Positions 8,930 through 15,796 of a DNA stretch of 64,000 nucleotides are shown piece after piece (positions within the stretch are counted from its first letter, which is position 1; each line of letters starts with the position of its first letter). Position numbers and translations under genes: made by a program. This DNA comes from Phycisphaerales bacterium (GTDB taxonomy: Bacteria; Planctomycetota; Phycisphaerae; Phycisphaerales; SM1A02), in the NCBI GenBank assembly GCA_029246705.1, contig JAQWMQ010000030.1:1-64000 (forward strand). Direction: 5' to 3'. The notes beneath the pieces were generated by a model. It was not told the origin of the DNA. It did no database searches and saw only the letters and a program-made list of their open reading frames with translations.

Positions 8930-10126
8930 ATGAGGCGTCGATTCCACCTCCATCTGCCCGGGTTGCTCTTCGTGACCCTGACCCTCTTCGTCGGTTTCGC
9001 TGCAGCAAACCGTCCGAACAATCTTGTGGTCTGGGCGTTCGGTGCACTGCTGTCGTTCATCCTCGTCTCCGGCATCATCAGCGGTTCGATGATGATCCGA
9101 CTCCGAATCAAACGGCTCGAGACCCGGCGTGCAGTGGTCGGGGAACCCTTCGAGATTCGATACAACCTGACGAACACCTCCCGGATCCGTTCCGCATTCG
9201 CCGTTCGAATCAACGAGTTGCTCACCAGCGAGGACCAGTCTTCCTCCTTCCAGGGGGGAGAAGCCGCGCCCGGGTGGTCGATTCGCATCGCTCCCGGGGA
9301 GACTCAGGTCTGCGATGTCGTTCTCTGGCCCACGAAGCGAGGGATCATGAACCTCGACACGGTTCGCATGACGAGCTTCTTCCCGTTCGGACTGGTCGGC
9401 CGTTCCGTCGAGGTCTCGCTGCCCAAGTCGGTCCTCGTGCTCCCACGAGTGCATCGAGTTCGTGCCGACCTTCTTCGCCAGGCTGTTCAGGGTGAACTTG
9501 GAGGCATCCGTCTCTCCAGGCAACCCGGAGCCGGTGAGGACTTCTATTCGGTCCGTGAGTTCCGGGCGGGCGACAGCGTTCGCCAGATCGCCTGGAAACG
9601 ACTGGGAGCGAACGACGAGCTCCTGGTGGTCCAGCGTTCGTCGTCGGCGCCTCCTCGACTCCACGTATGTCTCGATCTCTCGACACCTCCGGCGGAACTC
9701 CGTTTCAATGAGGAACTGGCGGTATCGCCCGGGGAACTCGAGGAACGTGCCATCACGATGGCTGCGTCGGTGATCGCAGAGGCCGATCAGCTCGGGCACG
9801 AATACGCTCTTTCGATCGCAGGACTTCCCACGAGGAACGTGCCCATGCGACGTGGGTACTGGCACCGTGAACGATTGATGGCCACGCTTGCGGAGATCGA
9901 TCTTGATGCACCCCGGGAAACCATGCCCGCAGGCTTCGCCTCCAACGATGAACGATCCGCGATCATCATGATCCACCCGGGTCGCATCGACTCGCGCCGC
10001 TCTCCCGATCGTGCCTGGCACTGGAGCGCGACCAGGATGACCGATCTGATCGACGTTGACGAGACTCCCGGCGAAGATGGCGCCGACCAGGCTGATCCCG
10101 TCAATCAGCGGGTGGTGGTCGCATGA
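8930..10126 (+). CDS. DUF58 domain membrane protein
   Basis: About 398 residues. Two transmembrane helices are present near the N-terminus (LPGLLFVTLTLFVGFAA and FGALLSFILVSGIISGSM), followed by a beta-rich region and the DUF58 signature GEDFYSVREFRAGDSVRQIAW. DUF58 proteins have a vWA-like fold and are normally encoded next to a MoxR ATPase and a transglutaminase; only the transglutaminase is seen here, joined by an ATGA overlap. ATG 8930 is chosen, but GTG 8924 in the same frame is possible: a TATTCT hexamer at 8912-8917 would place +1 on that GTG. The complex is thought to work on envelope or protein maturation. Confidence 0.88.
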   Translation: MRRRFHLHLPGLLFVTLTLFVGFAAANRPNNLVVWAFGALLSFILVSGIISGSMMIRLRIKRLETRRAVVGEPFEIRYNLTNTSRIRSAFAVRINELLTSEDQSSSFQGGEAAPGWSIRIAPGETQVCDVVLWPTKRGIMNLDTVRMTSFFPFGLVGRSVEVSLPKSVLVLPRVHRVRADLLRQAVQGELGGIRLSRQPGAGEDFYSVREFRAGDSVRQIAWKRLGANDELLVVQRSSSAPPRLHVCLDLSTPPAELRFNEELAVSPGELEERAITMAASVIAEADQLGHEYALSIAGLPTRNVPMRRGYWHRERLMATLAEIDLDAPRETMPAGFASNDERSAIIMIHPGRIDSRRSPDRAWHWSATRMTDLIDVDETPGEDGADQADPVNQRVVVA

Positions 10127-12390
10127 AGTTGAGACGCCGATTCCGTTTCTGGCTGCTGGTCCTTCTCGAACTGTCATTCGCGGCAGTCGCTCTCGCCACC
10201 GAGCAGTTCTGGATGCTGTTGATCGCAGGTCCGGTCGCCGCTCTCAGCTGGTATTTCGTCGAGGGACCACGTGGCCGATCCCTTCCTCGCTGGGGCGTCA
10301 ACATCGGTGCGCTCGTGATTCTCTCGCTGGTCCTGCTGAGTGCTCTCGGCGAGCTTGATTCCGGAAGGTCGATGGAACTGCTCTCCTCGTTCGTGCTGGG
10401 CATCATCGTCCTTCGCCAGTGGCAGGAGCGAACGCCCCAGGAGGATGCCCAGCAGATCATCCTCTCCCTTGTTCTGGTTCTGTCCTCGATCATGCAGTCC
10501 GAACAACTGCTCTTCGGTTTCATCGTGCTGGCGTGGACCGCGATGGCGATCTACGTCGTCATCCTCTTCCAGATCTACTCGGGAACCAACAAGGCCCGTC
10601 GCCTGCGCAACGACGTCGCCCTTGGTTCCCGCCACCTCATGCCGCCCCTGACCTCGCGCTTTGGTCCGATGGATCTGGCCAGTGTTCGCCGCACCACGCT
10701 CCTGGCCCTGATCGGTGTCGCGATCTTCGGCATCGCCATCTTCGTCATCTTTCCTCGTGAGATCCTCTTCAAGAGCCAGATGCCGGGTCGAAGCCTCGGT
10801 TCTCGCACGGGTTTCACCCAGAATGTCGACCTGGTCTCCAGTGAACGCATCAACGAGTCACGTCGCGAGGTCTTCACCCTGCAGTGGAAGGATGCCTCCG
10901 GGTCCGCGATGCAGTGGCCGCAGCCGATACTGCTCAGGGGTTCGGTCCTCGACAACTACGAGCCAACCGTTCGCAAGTGGACCTTGCCTCCTACGCGACA
11001 GAATGACTTCTCCCGGGTGCTCATCCCGAACATGAGCGGCGAGTTCATGTCCCTCGGCATCCGGCCCCTCACGAATTCATCCCAGACCTACACGCTCGAC
11101 GTGACCATGCGTTCCCTGAGCTCGAACGTCGTCTTCTCGCCCTGGGTGCCCATCGCGCTCTCCGCCACCGAGGGGCGTACCTTCCAGTTCAATTCGCGCG
11201 ACCTCATCATCCGGGATGCGGGGGTCGACGTCCTCGGCAGCTATTGGAGCTACCGCCTGAAGGTGCAGCCGTTCCCGCCTGCCCAAACGATCATGAATCT
11301 GACCGGGGACGACGTTCCCAACGACCGACTGGTCAGTTTTCCGGTGCCGGCGGTGCGTCAGATAGCCCTCGACATCCTCACCGAGCTGGAAGTACCGGTG
11401 TCGGTACTTCCCGACGAGACGATCTGGGATCGAAACCGACGAGTCTCGAAGGCCCTTGAGGAGTGGCTTGAGAAGAACTGTGCCTACACGACGAATCTCG
11501 GGGATTTCATCCAGATAGCTTCCGAGGATCCGATCGTGAGCTTCCTCCAGCGTTATCGATTCGGTCATTGCGAATTCTTCGCCTCGGCCATGACCGCCAT
11601 GTGTCAAAGCCTCGGGATCGAGTCCCGACTGATCACCGGCTACATAGCGATCGAATACAACAAGGGCACCGAACACTATGTCGTGAGGGAATCCAATGCG
11701 CATGCCTGGTCCGAAGTTCGGGTCGGGCGTTTCCAGTGGGCAAGCATGGATCCTTCCCCGAGATCCGAACTCGAGGCGATCCAGACCAGGAACAGCTCCT
11801 GGGCGGACAGCTGGCGTTGGGTCTACGACCGCATCGACTTTCTCTGGAACTCTTCCGTGGTCGGTTTCGACACCCGGACCCAGGCCATGCTTGCCAAGCG
11901 GGCCACTGGAGGCTGGGAAAACTGGTTCAGGAGCAAGCTTCGGTCCGTGACCGAACTGGCCAGTTCGTTCAACCGCTACGTCCGACTCGGCCCGGCAGGG
12001 TACATCTGGCTGGGTGGGATCCTCGTCATCGTGATTGCATTCATCCTTGCCGGAATCGCACTCGTGCGGCGTCGACGTCGCGTGATGGACGTGGCCAGGC
12101 TCAACACCGTCGACCCGGCACGCGCGCGCATCCTCGCACGACAACTTGGCTTCTGGGCCGATGCCCTGAAGATCATGGACCGTCATGGCATGGGCAAGTC
12201 GCCCCACGAGACACCCCTGGCCTTCACGCATCGCGCGGCCGCGGTCGAGCCCGGGCTTGCCGCCCATCTTCGGGATCTCGTCGACCTGCTCTACCGCATC
12301 CGCTTCGATGGGCACGAGCCGGACCGTGACGAACTCAAACATGCCGAAGGCCTTGTTCGCTTGATGCGCACCGGCGGGGGGGACTCATGA
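10123..12390 (+). CDS. Transglutaminase-like TgpA-type membrane protein
   Basis: A 755-residue protein with the DUF3488 / transglutaminase / DUF4129 architecture. Five to six membrane helices lie in the first 215 residues. A periplasmic region follows, with the transglutaminase core: catalytic Cys483 in FGHCEFFASAMTAMCQSLG, His527 in NAHAWSEV and Asp543 in SMDPSP, the canonical Cys-His-Asp order. One further helix (YIWLGGILVIVIAFILAGIA) leads to a cytoplasmic C-terminal domain. It overlaps both neighbours by 4 bases (ATGA each side), so it is translated together with the DUF58 protein and the methyltransferase. The substrate of this family is unknown. Confidence 0.9.
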   Translation: MKLRRRFRFWLLVLLELSFAAVALATEQFWMLLIAGPVAALSWYFVEGPRGRSLPRWGVNIGALVILSLVLLSALGELDSGRSMELLSSFVLGIIVLRQWQERTPQEDAQQIILSLVLVLSSIMQSEQLLFGFIVLAWTAMAIYVVILFQIYSGTNKARRLRNDVALGSRHLMPPLTSRFGPMDLASVRRTTLLALIGVAIFGIAIFVIFPREILFKSQMPGRSLGSRTGFTQNVDLVSSERINESRREVFTLQWKDASGSAMQWPQPILLRGSVLDNYEPTVRKWTLPPTRQNDFSRVLIPNMSGEFMSLGIRPLTNSSQTYTLDVTMRSLSSNVVFSPWVPIALSATEGRTFQFNSRDLIIRDAGVDVLGSYWSYRLKVQPFPPAQTIMNLTGDDVPNDRLVSFPVPAVRQIALDILTELEVPVSVLPDETIWDRNRRVSKALEEWLEKNCAYTTNLGDFIQIASEDPIVSFLQRYRFGHCEFFASAMTAMCQSLGIESRLITGYIAIEYNKGTEHYVVRESNAHAWSEVRVGRFQWASMDPSPRSELEAIQTRNSSWADSWRWVYDRIDFLWNSSVVGFDTRTQAMLAKRATGGWENWFRSKLRSVTELASSFNRYVRLGPAGYIWLGGILVIVIAFILAGIALVRRRRRVMDVARLNTVDPARARILARQLGFWADALKIMDRHGMGKSPHETPLAFTHRAAAVEPGLAAHLRDLVDLLYRIRFDGHEPDRDELKHAEGLVRLMRTGGGDS

Positions 12391-13070
12391 GCGATCCGCT
12401 CGACGACCTGCATCCACTTGATCCCGAGGATCATGAGCAACAGCTCGAGGGTGTTCTTGAACTGGTTGCCAGTACTTCCCGGGTCGTCGACCTTGGTGCT
12501 GGCATCGGGCGTGTGGCCCGCCCTCTTGCCGCTCGTTCCGGTTGTCGACTTCTCGCCGTGGACGAGGATTCGGAGGTGCTCGGCCGACCGGAATGGAAGG
12601 ACGCCGCCGGGGTCGAGCTCCTGGTCGAGGATCTCCTGGACCAAGAGGCCACCTGGCACCATCGGGGGCCCTTCGAGCTTGCACTCTGCCTCGGCAACAC
12701 CCTTGCTCTCTTCAACCATCATCAACTCATCTCGGATCTTTTTGAGCGACTGGCAACGGCTCTTTCTCCCGGCGGGCGGTTCCTCATCGACGATTTTCCC
12801 GTCTGGGGTTGGGATGCGGTTCATGCCGGGGAATGGCCTTCTGGCCTCAGTGAGGACGGTTCCGCCCAGATCGTCTGGGTCCCAGGGGAGCCTGTTTTCG
12901 CTTTTCGCACCGGGGACGCGGTGGACCCCAACGCCGATAGCCCCGCTCCGGGGGAGCGACTGCTCAGGCTGTGGTCCTTGTCGGAGCTGGAGTATTTCGC
13001 CCGCAAAGCGGGGTTGAGGGGGCCCGATCACCACCCCGATCACCACCTGCTCGCCTTTGAGTTGTTGTGA
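12387..13070 (+). CDS. Class I SAM-dependent methyltransferase
   Basis: A 227-residue soluble enzyme. Motif I is VVDLGAGIGRVARPLA (residues about 34-49), the acidic end of strand 2 is LLAVDEDSEVL, and the post-II region has LALCLGNTLALF, matching methyltransferase_25-type folds. It overlaps the transglutaminase gene by 4 bases. The N-terminal LHPLDPEDHEQQLEGVLELV has no extra domain. The substrate is not evident; linkage to the DUF58/transglutaminase pair is the only hint and may be coincidental. Confidence 0.85.
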   Translation: MSDPLDDLHPLDPEDHEQQLEGVLELVASTSRVVDLGAGIGRVARPLAARSGCRLLAVDEDSEVLGRPEWKDAAGVELLVEDLLDQEATWHHRGPFELALCLGNTLALFNHHQLISDLFERLATALSPGGRFLIDDFPVWGWDAVHAGEWPSGLSEDGSAQIVWVPGEPVFAFRTGDAVDPNADSPAPGERLLRLWSLSELEYFARKAGLRGPDHHPDHHLLAFELL

Positions 13071-13289
13071 ACGCGATATTTCTCGTCGATTCGGGTCATT
13101 CCAGTCATTCCAGTCATATCTGCTGGAACCAATCCCCGGGCAAAGCAGTAGAGAAGAACTGGTGGTGTTGCGTCTTGTCCCCATTGTTGGGCAGCCGCGG
13201 GGTTCCTGTGACCGATGTAGTCAGGGATGATGGCCCCTCGGGCGATTCCGCTGGCCGGAGCCTATCGACGGATGGCCCATCGAATTACC

Positions 13290-13307
13290 CTCATGTTTCC
13301 TCATGAG
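13290..13307 (+). promoter_or_regulatory. Inverted repeat at a possible promoter of the PilZ-like gene
   Basis: CTCATG (13290-13295), loop TTTCCT, CATGAG (13302-13307). It overlaps the end of a -10-like TACCCT (13286-13291). The 276-base spacer upstream (13071-13346) otherwise holds only a short direct repeat (ATTCCAGTC twice, near 13095-13115) and no convincing gene. Confidence 0.3.
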
Positions 13308-13346
13308 AGGTCGTCTTGCGCTCAAACAACCAGAGGAGATCCTCAA

Positions 13347-14246
13347 GTGCCTGCATCACGTTCACGTACCAACGAATGGAGACGATCACTCCAGCAGGTC
13401 TTCGAACGAGGGGGCGCCATCGAGTTCGCGATCGCTCGCCCGGACATTGAGGCTGAATCAGACGACCTCCATGACCACGTTGCTGGTGCGGACCTCGTCT
13501 GGCGGGTGAAGGTGCTTCAGCTCACGGACAAGGAGATGTCGGTCGAAGCCCCCATGGCGCTGGGTCGCAACATGGACATCGAGCCCGGAATCGAGCTGGT
13601 TGGTGCGATCTCGATCGGCCAGAACCGCTGGATGTTCCGGACCAGGAACATCGGGGGATCCTCCGCGGAAAATCCCAAGAGTCGTTCCCAGCGGGTTCTT
13701 CGCCTCTCTCTTCCGGAGAACGTGCGCCGATGCCAGCGCCGTGTCCGTCGTTTCGACACACGTGAGCTCAAGCTCCCTGAAGTCGAAGTCTGGCCGCTCC
13801 TTGATCCCAAGTCGGTGCTTCCTGCAGAGCGCGCCATCAAGATGTCCTGGGAGCAGAGCCGCGCAGGTGAGGAAGTCGACCCCAACGCCGTGAAGTCCGA
13901 CGCCGTCATGCCGACCGTCGGTCCTCTCTTCACCGCCACCCTGATGAACCTCGGCGGAGGTGGTATCGGTCTTCGTGTCGAGTCCGATGCTTCGCAGTCA
14001 CTTGCTCGTCACCGGGTCTTCTGGATCCGCATGCCGCTTCCTCCCGAACTCGACGTGCCGGTCATGGCGACTGGAAAGATCGTTCACACCCACATCGACA
14101 GCATGCACCGCACCTATGCCGGCATCGCCTTCGACTTCACGTTCAATCACGATCACCAGAACGTCGTCGCCGAACAGATCGCCGTCTACATCGAACGGCT
14201 CCAGGCAACCCAGCTCAAGGCGAACACCCGCTCGGAATCGAGTTGA
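13347..14246 (+). CDS. PilZ-like (putative flagellar-brake type) protein
   Basis: 299 residues from GTG 13347, which follows GAGGAG at 13333-13338; in-frame ATGs further upstream (13227) lack a ribosome site and would add unlikely sequence. The N-terminal half is beta-rich (IEFAIARPDIE, WRVKVLQLTDKEMSVEAPM) like YcgR-N domains. The C-terminal half begins with an Arg cluster (NVRRCQRRVRRFDTRELKLP), as in the RxxxR loop of PilZ, and has ATLMNLGGGGIGLRV at the position of the D/N-x-S-x-x-G motif. The Ser is replaced by Gly, so cyclic-di-GMP binding is uncertain. No membrane segment. It may couple a nucleotide signal to surface behaviour; the call is by pattern. Confidence 0.6.
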   Translation: MPASRSRTNEWRRSLQQVFERGGAIEFAIARPDIEAESDDLHDHVAGADLVWRVKVLQLTDKEMSVEAPMALGRNMDIEPGIELVGAISIGQNRWMFRTRNIGGSSAENPKSRSQRVLRLSLPENVRRCQRRVRRFDTRELKLPEVEVWPLLDPKSVLPAERAIKMSWEQSRAGEEVDPNAVKSDAVMPTVGPLFTATLMNLGGGGIGLRVESDASQSLARHRVFWIRMPLPPELDVPVMATGKIVHTHIDSMHRTYAGIAFDFTFNHDHQNVVAEQIAVYIERLQATQLKANTRSESS

Positions 14247-14258
14247 GTCCGGATCCAC

Positions 14259-15674
14259 TCAGGATCGGTCGCCGGATCCTTCCATCGTGACTCCGCTGCA
14301 GTCATGAGTCTCGAGGAATGTCGCCAGCAGGGCCGCCTTGGCATGGCTTTCGGCGACCTCGCTCCAGGGCGTGCTGTCCGCGACCGTCCCACACCCCGCC
14401 CCGTAGACGATCTCGTGGGTGTGTGCGGATTCCCGGTGTGCGATCCTCTTGAGATCCAGGGTTCGAATCGAGACATCGAGAGTCGTCCTGCCGCAGTTGG
14501 ATGCGTAACCTATCCCTCCGCAGTACAGGCCTCGAGGGCTGGATTCCAGCTCGTCGATCACCTGCATCGCCCGGATCTTGGGCGCTCCGGTGATGGAGCC
14601 CGCAGGAAATGTCGCTCCCAGCAGCTCGGCGAAGCCCACCGTTGACTTCAGTCGCCCCCTGACCTCCGCGACTCCGTGAATGACGTCGGGATGGGACTCG
14701 ATGCTCCTTGGTTCCGTCACTCGGACCGACCCGAGCTCGCAGATTCGTCCGAGGTCGTTGCGCATCAGATCGACGATCATCGCCAGCTCGGCTGCGTCCT
14801 TGCCGCTTCGACGAAGGAGTTCCGGGTCCGATCCACCCGGAAGCGTGCCCTTGACCGGGCGGGTCCTGATGGAGCGGTCGATGGGATCGATCTCGAGAAA
14901 GAGTTCCGGGCTGAGCGATATCACGGTCCGGTCGCCGGCTTGTTCCCCGAGATCGAGGACCGCACCGAACAGTGCGCCCGAGTCGGCGAGCAGTGCGGTC
15001 GCAAAGCGCCTGAGCATGCCCACGGACTCGAGACCGATCTTCGACCGAAATCGTCGGGTGATGTTTGCCTGGAAGATGTCACCGGCGTGCACGTACTCGA
15101 TCGTCCGTTCGATGAGCCTGGCGTACGCCTGGTCATCCGGGTCAGGCCGAAGCGGTCGACTGGGGAAGGGTGCCAGCGGTGGGGGAGGCTCCACCTCCAG
15201 CATCGGCCTGAAATCCTCCCCTCGAACCGGATCGCCGACCTGCCACCAGCAGTTCCGGTCTCGGTCATGAACCAGGGCGGTGGGGCATTCCAGCACGTGC
15301 CCGAGTGGCTTGCCCTCGAGCGAATCGAGCTTCCTGTGCCTGGCATGTGGCTCGAGGATCCCCCCGAGTTCATAGGCGAGGACCATCAGTCGGCCCCCCC
15401 GAAAGGGCGGGCAGTCGGGGTCGGCCTCGGGGGGCAGGGTGGCGTCGGGCCTGAGCTGATCCAGGCTGGCTTTCAGGCTGGATGTGTTTCCGAGAGCGCC
15501 TGCTCCCAGGGGGTGATGCCGGGTCGGGGAGCTCAGGATGCTCCATCGGCCGAATTCCGAGCCAGGGCGTGCACTCAGCAGGGCAGCCAGCGGGCGACCG
15601 GCCGGCCACCCGTTGGCGACGCTCAGAGGATCCGGGCCGGATCCGAGGCAAATGGCATCCTGAAGCGACTTCAT
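14259..15674 (-). CDS. pabB: Aminodeoxychorismate synthase component I
   Basis: A chorismate-utilising enzyme for p-aminobenzoate (folate) synthesis, about 471 residues. The conserved core has IRTRPVKGTLPGG, where the lysine in PVKGT is typical of PabB, while TrpE has alanine there. It also has ELAMIVDLMRNDLGRICE, HGVAEVRGRL, FPAGSITGAPKIRAMQVIDE and RGLYCGGIGY. ATG 15674 is preferred because a TATGAT hexamer lies exactly 7 bases upstream (15682-15687); ATGs at 15683 and 15686 are inside that hexamer. No amidotransferase gene (pabA) is in the window. It ends convergently with the PilZ-like gene, 12 bases apart. With folC it gives two folate-pathway genes in this region. Confidence 0.9.
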   Translation of the reverse strand: MKSLQDAICLGSGPDPLSVANGWPAGRPLAALLSARPGSEFGRWSILSSPTRHHPLGAGALGNTSSLKASLDQLRPDATLPPEADPDCPPFRGGRLMVLAYELGGILEPHARHRKLDSLEGKPLGHVLECPTALVHDRDRNCWWQVGDPVRGEDFRPMLEVEPPPPLAPFPSRPLRPDPDDQAYARLIERTIEYVHAGDIFQANITRRFRSKIGLESVGMLRRFATALLADSGALFGAVLDLGEQAGDRTVISLSPELFLEIDPIDRSIRTRPVKGTLPGGSDPELLRRSGKDAAELAMIVDLMRNDLGRICELGSVRVTEPRSIESHPDVIHGVAEVRGRLKSTVGFAELLGATFPAGSITGAPKIRAMQVIDELESSPRGLYCGGIGYASNCGRTTLDVSIRTLDLKRIAHRESAHTHEIVYGAGCGTVADSTPWSEVAESHAKAALLATFLETHDCSGVTMEGSGDRS

Positions 15675-15681
15675 CGCGAGC

Positions 15682-15687
15682 ATCATA
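15682..15687 (-). promoter_or_regulatory. -10 hexamer of pabB (leaderless)
   Basis: TATGAT on the minus strand matches TATAAT at 5 of 6 positions and ends 7 bases before ATG 15674, so the predicted +1 is one base before the start codon. No clear -35 is present. Confidence 0.4.
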
Positions 15688-15718
15688 GGTTCGCGACTAC
15701 ACTGCGTATCCTCGAGTT

Positions 15719-15756
15719 TCCGGATGAACCGGTTCTCGGGACCCTCAGGATCCGGA
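15719..15756. promoter_or_regulatory. Inverted repeat in the pabB-ppdK divergent spacer
   Basis: TCCGGAT (15719-15725) and ATCCGGA (15750-15756) are perfect complements 24 bases apart and enclose the palindrome GAACCGGTTC (15726-15735). They lie between the divergent genes, so they could be an operator or a leader structure of ppdK. No known regulator site is recognised. Confidence 0.3.
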
Positions 15757-15796
15757 TACCACGAAAATGCCACAAAGACCCAGGCGAAGGAACAAG

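Noticed and set aside
13067-13306. A plus-strand frame of 79 codons between the methyltransferase and the PilZ-like gene.
   Set aside because: It has a Cys/Ser/His-rich composition, no ribosome site, overlaps the previous stop and shows no conserved features.
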